A stretch of DNA of 22,271 nucleotides from an uncultured Eubacteriales bacterium (GTDB taxonomy: Bacteria > Bacillota > Clostridia > Christensenellales > Aristaeellaceae): contig URJN01000003.1 of assembly GCA_900548125.1 (NCBI GenBank), positions 1-22,271 on the forward strand, given 5' to 3'. Shown one piece after another: positions 1 to 7,956 of the stretch. The notes beneath the pieces were generated by a model. It searched no databases. It saw only the letters and a program-made list of their open reading frames with translations, and was not told the origin of the DNA. The translations under genes were made by a program, and so were the position numbers. How positions within the stretch are numbered: the first letter of the stretch is position 1; the number at the start of each line of letters is the position of its first letter.

Positions 1-83
1 GATGTTTGTTTCTTGAAATGTTTGGTTTAAGCTTGACAGCCTCTTCTTTACTTTGCTTTGCGCCGGATTAAACCGCCGACACG

Positions 84-111
84 TTGACCGAATGTGAAAA
101 CATGATATAAT
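84..111 (+). promoter_or_regulatory. Sigma-A promoter of the acyltransferase gene
   Basis: TTGACC (84-89), a 16-base spacer and TATAAT (106-111), with the extended -10 dinucleotide TG at 103-104. Transcription should start near 118. The -10 box overlaps the in-frame ATG at 110, so that ATG cannot be the start codon, which supports the GTG at 161. Confidence 0.75.
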
Positions 112-160
112 GCAGACAGAAGCCCATAAAAAGATTCAAACGAAACAGGGGGAGCCGTCC

Positions 161-1306
161 GTGTCCAATAAAGCCGAAAACTACACCATGCGCGTCTTCT
201 ATCTGCTTGCCATCGTCTTTGTCGTCGATGGGCATATACAGAAGGGACACATGTTTGAAATGAACGGTCTTTTTCGATACTATTCCTTTCATTTGATGAT
301 GTTTGCCTTCGGTTCGGGCTATTTCTTCAAGCTGTATGGCAAGCCCGTAAACGATGTGCTGCACAGGGCGAAAAAGCTGCTGGTCCCGCTGTATTTCTGG
401 AATCTGGTATACGGCGTCGGCGCGTCGGTTCTGCGCAGGTTCGGCGGGTTTGAGCTGGGCGAACCCCTTTCGGCATACACCCTGCTGCTTGCGCCGCTGG
501 CGGACGGCGAGCATTTCGTCTGGAATCTCGGTTCGTGGTTCATCTTTCCGCTTTTCTGCGTGCAGGTGTTCTATGCCTTGATTCACAGGCTGTCGCGCCT
601 TTGGCATGAAAACGAGGTCATGACCTTTCTGCTCTGCCTGATTCCCGGGTGCGTGGCGGTTCAGCTCTGCTATGCGGGCAGGCAGGATGCTTTGCCGCTC
701 TTAATGCTGCGCCCGATGATCCTTCTTCCGGGGTTTGCGGGCGGCATGCTCTATCGCCGCGAGCTGGAGCGGCGCGACCATCTGCCCACCGTGCCGTATC
801 TCATCGGCATCGTCATCCTGCGTGCGCTGCTCTGTGCGCGGTATGAGAATCTGGCGTACCTGCTTTCGGATTGCTCGTACTTTGTCTGCGATGCGTTCGG
901 CGTTTACGCGGGCGCGGCGTTGGCGATTGCGTTTTATCTGCGCATTTCCCGCCTGCTTGCGCCGTATATCGGCAAAAGCCGCCTTGCACTGGCAATCAGC
1001 CGCAATACCTTTGATTTGATGATGCACCACTACATGGGCTTTTTCGCGCTGAACGGCTTCTTCCTCGTTGTGCATATGCTGGGGCTTGGCGCGGCAAATT
1101 TCAGCGTGCATAGCTTCCGGACGGATGCCAACTATCTCTATGTATCGGGCAATCATGCGGAGTGGGGCGTGCTGTATCTGCTCTGCGGCGTGACACTTCC
1201 GCTGCTCATCGGGCAGACGGTGCGCAAGCTGGGGCTATGCGTCAAAACGCGGCTTCCAGCATGCCTTTCTCACCGACATAAACCGGAATCTGATTCTGCT
1301 CCATGA
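161..1306 (+). CDS. Acyltransferase 3 family membrane protein
   Basis: A multi-pass membrane protein of 381 residues that resembles the acyltransferase 3 (OafA-like) family, whose members move acyl groups, often acetyl, onto surface polysaccharides or lipids. The first helix (about residues 9-25) carries the family signature of an Arg at its start and a His at its end (RVFYLLAIVFVVDGH); the His is the expected catalytic residue. Roughly nine further hydrophobic segments follow, the usual layout. I chose GTG 161 because AGGGGGAG (147-154) lies six bases upstream and because the promoter -10 box covers the alternative ATG at 110. It appears monocistronic. Its last 65 bases overlap the end of the convergent gene on the minus strand. 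The acceptor substrate cannot be read from the sequence. Confidence 0.8.
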   Translation: MSNKAENYTMRVFYLLAIVFVVDGHIQKGHMFEMNGLFRYYSFHLMMFAFGSGYFFKLYGKPVNDVLHRAKKLLVPLYFWNLVYGVGASVLRRFGGFELGEPLSAYTLLLAPLADGEHFVWNLGSWFIFPLFCVQVFYALIHRLSRLWHENEVMTFLLCLIPGCVAVQLCYAGRQDALPLLMLRPMILLPGFAGGMLYRRELERRDHLPTVPYLIGIVILRALLCARYENLAYLLSDCSYFVCDAFGVYAGAALAIAFYLRISRLLAPYIGKSRLALAISRNTFDLMMHHYMGFFALNGFFLVVHMLGLGAANFSVHSFRTDANYLYVSGNHAEWGVLYLLCGVTLPLLIGQTVRKLGLCVKTRLPACLSHRHKPESDSAP

Positions 1307-2927
1307 TCTGATTTCCGCGGGAAAGGCTGGCGAAAAGCGTCAGCACGCAGACACTGCGCGGGAGCGTACATTCCAGCAGACCGATTTCCCCGCCGTCGGG
1401 CGGACAGGAACGCTTGAGCGTCGCCAGCTTTTTTCCATTTTCATCCTCCAGATAGGCGCGGACGATTAAATCGTCTGCGCTTTTTTCAGGCTCGACGAAG
1501 GCGCGAATCGACGCGCTGAAACGGGAACCGGCAAACCACGCGCCGCGAAGCGGAAGCGCGCTGATATGCGTCGGCGCGAGCGCGGTCTGCAAAGCGGCAT
1601 AAACGTCTTCATCCTGCCAGACGCCGGGCGCACAGAGCGAACCCGAAAAACGTCCCTGCCGTGCCGCCTCCGCGCTGAGCCGAACGCGGACGGCGCGAAG
1701 CCACAGCAAAACGGCGGCGACATCCGGACTCTGCGGATCGAGCGGTTTGCCCGCAGCTTCCAAGAGCAATTCGGCGGGAGAAAGGTTTGCGGGCGGCGTC
1801 CTCAGACAGGCGGTCAAGCCGCAGAGCTGCCATGCGTCCAAGAGGGGCAGACTGCGCATGCGCGGCATCGGGGCGTCGCCGAAGGACACACAGGCGTGGC
1901 GGGAGAGCCGTTCGCGCAGGGCGTCCGTGACAACGGGGTGAAAGACGCCGATGCCGGAGAGCGTCATCTTTCGATAGAAGAAGTCCGGCGCGGGCGTATC
2001 CAGTCGAAGCCCGGGCAGACGCATCGGCGAAAGCCGCGTCAGCAGCGCATCGGGGTCGGCGCATTCCTCGGGCAGGAGCGGAAGGTCGTAATCCGCCTGT
2101 TTGCCTGAATAGCCGCAGGAAACCGTCTGCTCGTCACAGCGTGAACCGGGGAAAAATGTGCCGCGATGCAGCCTGCACTTGAAGAGCGTCAGGCGGACGG
2201 CACAGCCCGCATACGGCGAGCCGGGCAGAAAGCGCGGCGCGGGGAAGGGAAACGTTTTGACGACGAGCTGCTGTTCTCCGGAGGAGAGAAAAAGCGCATC
2301 GTCGTAAACGGGCGGCTCATCCTCCGCACAGGCGGTCTGCACGCGGAGCAGATAATCGCCCGCATCCATCGCGCAGACCGTTGTTTGCAGGCGGACGGTC
2401 TGCGTCTGGGCATCCGGAATCAGAACCGTATCCCGCAGGCGGGCATGGGAAACCGCATGCAGACAGACGCCGCCCAGCACACCGGCGGGGCGGGAGGCGT
2501 CAAAGCAAAGGCGGACGGTCTGCCTGCGCCCGAGGTGGAGCGCGCGGAACAATGGAACGCGGAGTATGCCGTCCTTCGGATTTTGGAAGGAAGCGGCGGG
2601 CGTATCGCCGATGAACACGCGCCCCCTGCCGCGAATCAGCTCAAAGACCAGCTCGGCGTCCTGCGCGTGCAGTTTGCCGAAATCCAGTTCGAGCCGCAGT
2701 TCTGCCGCACCGCGCACATCCTCCGGAAGGGCGGCGGGCAGGGGAAACGGCGCATCGGTCGGTGCGGCTTCCGATGAATCGGGACAGGCGCTTTCGCCCA
2801 GCAGGTCGCTGAAATCCGCCAGCGCGTCCGCGCCGGGCAGATGAAACGCCGTGTCGGGTTCGCTTTCTGTCAGGCGGGCGGGCAGGTCGTCGGCGAAAAT
2901 GCGCCAGCCGGTGTTCAGCGGTCGCAC
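1242..2927 (-). CDS. Diverged glycoside-hydrolase-2-like protein, probably non-catalytic
   Basis: A 561-residue protein without signal peptide or membrane segment. The opening (MRPLNTGWRIF) and the next 165 residues read like the jelly-roll sugar-binding domain of family 2 glycosidases, with V-FIGD where a VYLNG-type motif is usual, then an Ig-like segment to about 270. Residues about 300-430 look like a shrunken barrel (FFYRKMTLSGIGVFHPV resembles the barrel's FY-DELGI strand). The C-terminus resembles the beta-mannosidase tail (GRFSGSLCAPGVWQDEDVYAAL, then a final beta domain). No Asn-Glu acid/base pair is present, and true enzymes have 700 or more residues, so I infer loss of catalysis. 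It starts at GTG 2927, with AAGGAAGAG just upstream, inside the Nudix gene (13-base overlap), so the two are translationally coupled. The remote homology is my inference; a conserved hypothetical protein is the safe label. Confidence 0.7.
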   Translation of the reverse strand: MRPLNTGWRIFADDLPARLTESEPDTAFHLPGADALADFSDLLGESACPDSSEAAPTDAPFPLPAALPEDVRGAAELRLELDFGKLHAQDAELVFELIRGRGRVFIGDTPAASFQNPKDGILRVPLFRALHLGRRQTVRLCFDASRPAGVLGGVCLHAVSHARLRDTVLIPDAQTQTVRLQTTVCAMDAGDYLLRVQTACAEDEPPVYDDALFLSSGEQQLVVKTFPFPAPRFLPGSPYAGCAVRLTLFKCRLHRGTFFPGSRCDEQTVSCGYSGKQADYDLPLLPEECADPDALLTRLSPMRLPGLRLDTPAPDFFYRKMTLSGIGVFHPVVTDALRERLSRHACVSFGDAPMPRMRSLPLLDAWQLCGLTACLRTPPANLSPAELLLEAAGKPLDPQSPDVAAVLLWLRAVRVRLSAEAARQGRFSGSLCAPGVWQDEDVYAALQTALAPTHISALPLRGAWFAGSRFSASIRAFVEPEKSADDLIVRAYLEDENGKKLATLKRSCPPDGGEIGLLECTLPRSVCVLTLFASLSRGNQIMEQNQIPVYVGEKGMLEAAF

Positions 2928-3505
2928 GGCTTCTCTTCCTTTTGGCGCAGGATGGCTTCACGCGCCATCATCAGCCCGCAGATGGTCTTGCTGTCGTGAA
3001 TTTCGCCGCGCATGATCATCTCAAACGCTTCTTCCAGCGGCAGGCGGCAAAGCCCGAGGAACTCGTCTTCATCCGGATGCGTTTCGCCCTGAGAAAGCCC
3101 CTGCGCCAGATAGATGGCGATTTTTTCCGTACAGAAGCCCGGCGTGGTCAAAATCGTGGTCAGGTGGGTCATATGCTCGGCGGAAAGCCCGGTTTCCTCT
3201 TTCAGTTCGCGAACGGCGCAGTCAAGCGGATCTTCGTCGGCGCTGTCGAGCTTGCCCGCGGGGATTTCCAGCGTTATGCGGTCGGCGGCAACGCGATACT
3301 GGCGAACCAGCAGCGTATCTCCGTTGGGATAGACGGGAATGACCGCCGCCGCGCCCTTGTGCAGAACAAGCTCGCGCGGTGCCTGCCGCCCGTTCGGGCA
3401 GGTGACCGTCCATTTTTCGACGTGCAGAATGTGTCCCTCATAGATGCTTTCTTTTTTTACGGGAACCTCGCGCAGTGCGCTGTCGTCCATCGGTTTCATA
3501 TTCAA
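2915..3505 (-). CDS. Nudix hydrolase, ADP-ribose pyrophosphatase type
   Basis: Predicted cytosolic hydrolase of nucleoside diphosphates linked to another moiety, most like the NudF/ADP-ribose pyrophosphatase group that splits ADP-ribose into AMP and ribose 5-phosphate. The Nudix box lies at about residues 84-107 (GKLDSADEDP... then RELKEETGL), with the REL and EE metal ligands intact and one extra residue between the Gly and the first Glu. The preceding LEIPAG and following TPGFCTEKI blocks are typical of this subgroup. I place the start at TTG 3505, eight bases after AAGGAG (3514-3519); ATG 3499 is also possible, while ATG 3559 is poorly supported. Its end overlaps the GH2-like gene. Length (about 196 residues) is normal. 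The exact substrate is uncertain. Confidence 0.85.
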   Translation of the reverse strand: MNMKPMDDSALREVPVKKESIYEGHILHVEKWTVTCPNGRQAPRELVLHKGAAAVIPVYPNGDTLLVRQYRVAADRITLEIPAGKLDSADEDPLDCAVRELKEETGLSAEHMTHLTTILTTPGFCTEKIAIYLAQGLSQGETHPDEDEFLGLCRLPLEEAFEMIMRGEIHDSKTICGLMMAREAILRQKEEKPCDR

Positions 3506-3634
3506 GAAAAAAACTCCTTTCATGCGATGCGGATGAATACGGATAATTTCTCTTTGCATGGGATAAATCCCTGCCTTTGATTCGTCTTATACGCAGGAGG
3601 ACGCTGCGAATCTCTGCCAAAACAGGCGGCGGAG

Positions 3635-3663
3635 TTGACAGGCGGCGTTTCCCGCTTTACAAT
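3635..3663 (+). promoter_or_regulatory. Sigma-A promoter of the SH3 surface-protein gene
   Basis: A perfect TTGACA (3635-3640), 17-base spacer and TACAAT (3658-3663; five of six consensus). Transcription should start near 3670, giving a leader of about 80 bases before ATG 3749. This rules out starts upstream of 3670 for the large gene. Confidence 0.85.
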
Positions 3664-3748
3664 GAGGAGCAGGAAAAAGAGATTCATGGGCGTGCATACC
3701 GGACAGGGTGCGCAAGCCCTTGGTTCACCTGAAAAGGAGGATACAATC

Positions 3749-6700
3749 ATGATGAAGCGATTCATCCGCAGGGTGACAGCCTTCGCGCTCAGTGCCATGC
3801 TGCTGACCGCGCCGATGGCGCAGGCGCAGGAGCTGATGACGCCCGAAGGCGCATGGCTGTCGGTTGAGATTGTCGTTACGCTGGGGGACGGCAGCCAGTT
3901 CAGTCTGGATGTAACGCCCGTGACGACGACGCTGGGCAGCACCGTCTATTGGATTGATGACAGCATGCTTACGGACGAAGAGCGCGCCGCGCTCCCGAAC
4001 GCACAGCTCAGGCTGGTGACGGATACGGGAGAGATTTACAGCAAAATGCCCCTTTCCGGAACGGGACTGGAGAATACGCTGGATTACCCGATATCGGTGG
4101 TCAATCCGCTCGATCCGACCTCCGGACTGACGCTCATGCGTGCCGGCTATGCCGCGCCGATGACCGAAGGGGAAGCCGACGCCGTGCTGAGTCAGTTCGG
4201 CTTTGAAACGCCTGTTCCTACGGAAGAGCCAATTATTGAGGAAACGCCGATTCCTACGGAAGAACCGGTCATCGAGGAGACGCCGATCCCTACGGAAGAA
4301 CCGGTCATCGAGGAAACGCCGATTCCCACGGAAGAGCCGATCATCGAGGAGACGCCGATTCCGACGGAAGAGCCGATTATCGAGGAAACGCCGATTCCCA
4401 CGGAAGAGCCGATTATCGAGGAAACGCCGATTCCCACGGAAGAACCGATTATCGAAGAAACACCGATTCCGACAGAAGAACCTACGGCAGAGCCGACGGT
4501 TGAGCTTCCGCAGTATGCGACGGTCAACCAGCCGGAAACGATGCTTTTCTTTGGCGCGAACGAATGGGATGTCAAGGGCGCGCTGAATCCGGGCGATGTG
4601 CTGTTTGTCAACGGCTATGTGTTTGACGAATCGGGCCGTCTCTGGTATGAGGTTGCGGACTATCGCTCGATGGAAGACGGATGGGTCATCGCTGAACAGG
4701 TGACCGGTATAGACGAAGCCGCCGCTCAGGTTCTGATGGCGAAGATCGACGCCGAAACCGCCGCACCGGAGGAAACGCCTGTTCCGACGGAAGAACCGAT
4801 CATCGAAGAAACGCCGGTTCCGACGGAGGAACCGATTATCGAAGAAACGCCGATTCCTACGGAAGAGCCGATTATCGAGACGCCGATTCCTACGGAAGAA
4901 CCCGCACAGCCGACGGTGCAGTATGCCGTGACCTACAACTCCCGCGGCGGAAGCACCAACAACCTGCGCAGTCAGATGGACAACTCGGCTGCCACCGTTC
5001 TGGGCGAATATGCGGACGGCGAGCTGCTGCTCATCAACGAGGTTGTCGATGACAGCTGGTACAACGTGACGGTTGTCCGCGACGGCATGACCGGCTATAT
5101 GCGCAACTTCCTCGTGTCGCCGATTTCTGAGGCAGAGGCAGAAAAGCTGCTGGCGGGCATGGAAGCGACGCCCGCACCGACTGAACAGCCGACGGAGCAG
5201 CCGACCGAGCAGCCGACCGAGGAACCCGGCGAGCTGACGTTCCCGGCGTATGCCATGACGGTTGAGAAGGATACGTTCATCATCCTGCGCACCGCGCCCG
5301 ATGCGCCGAACCCGACGAGCGGCGCGATTCCGACAATCAGCCGCCCGACGCCGCTGGAGATTTCCGCGCAGGCGACGGGCGAAAACGGACAGCTCTGGTA
5401 TCTGGTTCGCAACATGTCCAACGGTGATACCGGATATGTAGAGAGCTACAACGTCCGCCTCGTTTCTCAGCAGGAAGCGGAGGCTGCCGTTCAGACACCG
5501 CAGCCGACTATCCCGCCGATTGAGACCCCGACGCCCGAACCGACGGCAGAACCCACGCCCACCCCGACGCCGGAACCCATTCCGCAGGAGCTGACGGAGG
5601 GCGATGTCTACCACTATGGCTACAACACGGGCAGACAGGTTGCGCTCCGTGAACAGGCGAACAAAAACGGCAAGGAAATCACGCGGCTTTCTGCCGGTAC
5701 GGTGATTTGGGTCATGCGCTGCGAAGGTGATTGGTGCTATGTTCGCGCCGACAGCCGCGACGGTTACATGATGACCGATTACGTCAAGCTGATGGGCGTT
5801 GAGGAGGAAGCGGCGTATATCGCTTCCATCGACGATCCGGAAACGCGCCCCGACCCGACGCCGACCCCGACGGCAGAGCCGACGGAAACGCCCGCGCCGA
5901 CCGAGACCCCGACTCCGGTACCGACCGAAACCCCGACGCCCGAACCGACGGCAACGCCTGAGGTGACCGCTACACCGGAAGTGACCGAGGTGCCGACGGC
6001 AGAGCCGACGGAAACGCCTGCGCCGACCGCGACGCCCGCGCCCGTTCAGCTGAGCCTGTATGCGCGTGTCATCAACGACGGCACGCCGCTGCGCGGCAAC
6101 CCGAGCCCGCAGGCGTATCTGCAAAACATCCTGAATAAGGAGAGCGTCGTCTATATCTTCCAGAGCCAGTTTGCCGAGGACGGCATGACGTGGTATCTGG
6201 CGCAGTATAACGGTCAGTGGGGCTATGTCCGCGCCGATCTTGTCCGCGTCATGGGCGATGCCGAGACGAAGGAATATCTCGCCGCGCTGGAGGCTGCTCA
6301 GGCGACCCCGACCCCGATGCCGCAGGCGACGCCCGAACCGCTCGGTCCGGATGCGACCAGTGCATACGCCAAGCTGATTAAGGATTCCGTCAACCTGCGC
6401 CGCACGCCGTCTGCGTCCGGCACATCGCTGGGACGCATTCCGGTCAACACACTGCTGCTGGTCACCGGAACGGAGTTTGACGGAACATACACCTGGTATC
6501 AGGTCAACTACAACGGCATGGACGGCTATGTCCGCAGCGACATGACGCAGATGCTGACCATCGCGGAGCTTCAGCAGTTCCTCGCGGAGCAGGCAGCTCA
6601 GGCAACGCCTACGCCGAAAGCCAACGCGGGCGTCAGCACCACGCCGAACAAGAACAACAACACCAACATCACCATCAACGGCACGCCGATTCAGGATCTG

Positions 6701-7813
6701 CTGCCTACGGACAACAGCTGGTCGAGCGGCACGGGCACGAGCATGCCGGTCTATGCGACCAACACGCCCGACCCGAACGCGACCCCGACGCCGGAACCTA
6801 TCGCCAACCCCGCCGCGCTCATCAGCAGCTTCGGCACGCTGAAGGTCAACAATGTGCCCGCCAAGAGCGAGAGCGGCAAGTTCACCGTTTACGGAACGAC
6901 GAGCGCATACAGCATCGTCACCGCGAGCGTGGAGATTCAGCTTGCTTCGGCTCAGCCGACGGCGACCCCACAGCAGCTGGGCTTCATCGCTTCCGCTGTT
7001 GCGGAGAACGTACAGCAGACGGTCAGAAGAACGGTGGGTCAGGCGGTTGCGGACGCCAACGGCAACTATACGATGGAGGTCACCCTGCCGCAGCCGGGCG
7101 AATACATCGTTGAGTTTGCTTCCGGAACGTCCTACGCCAACTACGGCGTGACCTATGACACCGGCATGACGCCGGAACCGACCGCTCAGCCGATGCCGAC
7201 CGCCGAACCCGTTCAGGAGGAAGGCGGCATGGGCATCCTGCCGATCGTGATTGTCGTTGTGCTGGCAGTCGTGGCGGGTGCAGCCATCTACGGCGTATAT
7301 ATCTACCGCCGCAAGAGCGAGGAAGCCGAGGCAGAGGAAGCCGATGAGGATGAGGACGAGGAGGACGAAATCCGCGCCGAGCAGCTCAGCCAGCAGCGCA
7401 GCCGCTACGCTCAGCCGCAGACGCCGGTTTCCGCGCCGAAGCCGCAGGCTCCGTCCGGTCAGGTTCCTTCCTACATGAGAAACGGTCAGCCCAGCGTCCG
7501 CAGCACGGTCAACCCGTATGCGCCGACGAAGCCGGTGATGCCGACCGAACCGAACATGCCGACAAAGCCGGTCATGCCGACCGAGCCGACCATGCCGACA
7601 AAGCCGGTCATGCCGACCGAGCCGACCATGCCGACGAAGCCGGTCATGCCGACCGAGCCGACCATGCCGACGAAGCCGATGATGCCGACCGAGCCGACCA
7701 TGCCGACAAAGCCGACTGCACCGAGCGCATCGGAAGAAACCGCAGATCATGCGGAGAGCGAAAGCAGCGCGCCGCGCCGCCGCCGCCGTCCGCCGGTTGA
7801 CCCGAATGCGTAA
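3749..7813 (+). CDS. Large surface-anchored protein with six SH3-like domains
   Basis: A 1354-residue predicted envelope protein. In order: signal peptide (1 to about 28, cleaved near AQA-QE); N-terminal domain to about 150; acidic 12-residue repeats (153-248); six bacterial SH3-like domains starting near residues 256, 392, 501, 621, 771 and 873. Each SH3 domain opens with Tyr, contains a W-Y pair and GYV/GYM-type strand, and is followed by a short Ala/Glu-rich helix and a Pro/Thr/Glu linker. Next come an Ig-like domain (about 1020-1145), one membrane helix (about 1161-1187), a basic then strongly acidic stretch, and a tail of MPTKPV-type repeats (1259-1320). Bacterial SH3 domains usually bind cell-wall peptides, so a wall-spanning role is inferred. 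There is no LPXTG motif. The start is fixed by AAAGGAGG (3733-3740) and the promoter. The ligand and role of the tail are unknown. Confidence 0.85.
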   Translation: MMKRFIRRVTAFALSAMLLTAPMAQAQELMTPEGAWLSVEIVVTLGDGSQFSLDVTPVTTTLGSTVYWIDDSMLTDEERAALPNAQLRLVTDTGEIYSKMPLSGTGLENTLDYPISVVNPLDPTSGLTLMRAGYAAPMTEGEADAVLSQFGFETPVPTEEPIIEETPIPTEEPVIEETPIPTEEPVIEETPIPTEEPIIEETPIPTEEPIIEETPIPTEEPIIEETPIPTEEPIIEETPIPTEEPTAEPTVELPQYATVNQPETMLFFGANEWDVKGALNPGDVLFVNGYVFDESGRLWYEVADYRSMEDGWVIAEQVTGIDEAAAQVLMAKIDAETAAPEETPVPTEEPIIEETPVPTEEPIIEETPIPTEEPIIETPIPTEEPAQPTVQYAVTYNSRGGSTNNLRSQMDNSAATVLGEYADGELLLINEVVDDSWYNVTVVRDGMTGYMRNFLVSPISEAEAEKLLAGMEATPAPTEQPTEQPTEQPTEEPGELTFPAYAMTVEKDTFIILRTAPDAPNPTSGAIPTISRPTPLEISAQATGENGQLWYLVRNMSNGDTGYVESYNVRLVSQQEAEAAVQTPQPTIPPIETPTPEPTAEPTPTPTPEPIPQELTEGDVYHYGYNTGRQVALREQANKNGKEITRLSAGTVIWVMRCEGDWCYVRADSRDGYMMTDYVKLMGVEEEAAYIASIDDPETRPDPTPTPTAEPTETPAPTETPTPVPTETPTPEPTATPEVTATPEVTEVPTAEPTETPAPTATPAPVQLSLYARVINDGTPLRGNPSPQAYLQNILNKESVVYIFQSQFAEDGMTWYLAQYNGQWGYVRADLVRVMGDAETKEYLAALEAAQATPTPMPQATPEPLGPDATSAYAKLIKDSVNLRRTPSASGTSLGRIPVNTLLLVTGTEFDGTYTWYQVNYNGMDGYVRSDMTQMLTIAELQQFLAEQAAQATPTPKANAGVSTTPNKNNNTNITINGTPIQDLLPTDNSWSSGTGTSMPVYATNTPDPNATPTPEPIANPAALISSFGTLKVNNVPAKSESGKFTVYGTTSAYSIVTASVEIQLASAQPTATPQQLGFIASAVAENVQQTVRRTVGQAVADANGNYTMEVTLPQPGEYIVEFASGTSYANYGVTYDTGMTPEPTAQPMPTAEPVQEEGGMGILPIVIVVVLAVVAGAAIYGVYIYRRKSEEAEAEEADEDEDEEDEIRAEQLSQQRSRYAQPQTPVSAPKPQAPSGQVPSYMRNGQPSVRSTVNPYAPTKPVMPTEPNMPTKPVMPTEPTMPTKPVMPTEPTMPTKPVMPTEPTMPTKPMMPTEPTMPTKPTAPSASEETADHAESESSAPRRRRRPPVDPNA
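4205..4492 (+). repeat. Tandem 36-base coding repeat, eight units (ETPIPTEEPIIE)
   Basis: Eight consecutive in-frame 36-base units, each encoding ETPIPTEEPIIE with only Val/Ile exchanges, the last one degenerate. They differ mostly at third codon positions, which suggests expansion by duplication of DNA followed by limited drift. They form an extended acidic stalk before the first SH3-like domain. Confidence 0.9.
4769..4903 (+). repeat. Second block of the 36-base repeat, 3.75 units
   Basis: Three full units of EETPVPTEEPII-type and one unit lacking a Glu codon, between SH3-like domains 1 and 2. It is the same repeat as at 4205-4492, so the linker family has spread within the gene. Later linkers (about 5180-5230, 5510-5580, 5850-6050) are looser PT/QPTE/TPTPEP runs. 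Confidence 0.85.
7523..7717 (+). repeat. Tandem 36-base repeat in the C-terminal tail (PTKPVMPTEPTM)
   Basis: Five full units starting at 7523, 7559, 7595, 7631 and 7667, and a partial sixth. The period again is 36 bases but the sequence is unrelated to the acidic repeat. They lie after the membrane helix and are therefore predicted to be cytoplasmic. Confidence 0.9.
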
Positions 7814-7827
7814 AAACTGATTTCCTG

Positions 7828-7855
7828 CGCCATCCGCTTTTGCGGATGGCGTTTT
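7828..7855 (+). terminator. Intrinsic terminator of the SH3 surface-protein gene
   Basis: A perfect 10-base-pair stem, CGCCATCCGC (7828-7837) with GCGGATGGCG (7842-7851), TTTT loop, followed by TTTT. It lies 15 bases after the stop codon. Confidence 0.9.
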
Positions 7856-7872
7856 CTATTGCCTGCGAAACA

Positions 7873-7901
7873 TTGCATTGCGCGGCTGTTCATGGTATCA
7901 T
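7873..7901 (+). promoter_or_regulatory. Probable promoter of the YfhO-like/helicase pair
   Basis: TTGCAT (7873-7878), 17-base spacer, TATCAT (7896-7901). The -10 is five of six but the -35 is only three of six consensus. It follows directly on the upstream terminator and precedes ATG 7957 by 55 bases, so a promoter is needed here. Confidence 0.55.
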
Positions 7902-7956
7902 AACCATAACATCATGGGAGATTATGCCCGTTTGATTCTGCGGGAGGATAAAAATT

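Noticed and set aside
110..160. Upstream ATG extension of the acyltransferase
   Set aside because: It lies inside the promoter -10 box and lacks a ribosome binding site, whereas GTG 161 has one.
3586..3591. Minus-strand TATAAG as -10 box for the Nudix gene
   Set aside because: No acceptable -35 at 16-18 bases; the promoter of that gene was not located.
4205..4903. 36-base direct repeats resembling a CRISPR array
   Set aside because: Units are contiguous without unique spacers, keep the reading frame and encode a protein repeat.
3725..7750. A 1341-residue open frame on the minus strand opposite the SH3 gene
   Set aside because: Arg/His/Gly-rich low-complexity translation that mirrors the repeats of the plus-strand gene; no domain, and it runs antisense to a gene with promoter, ribosome binding site and terminator.
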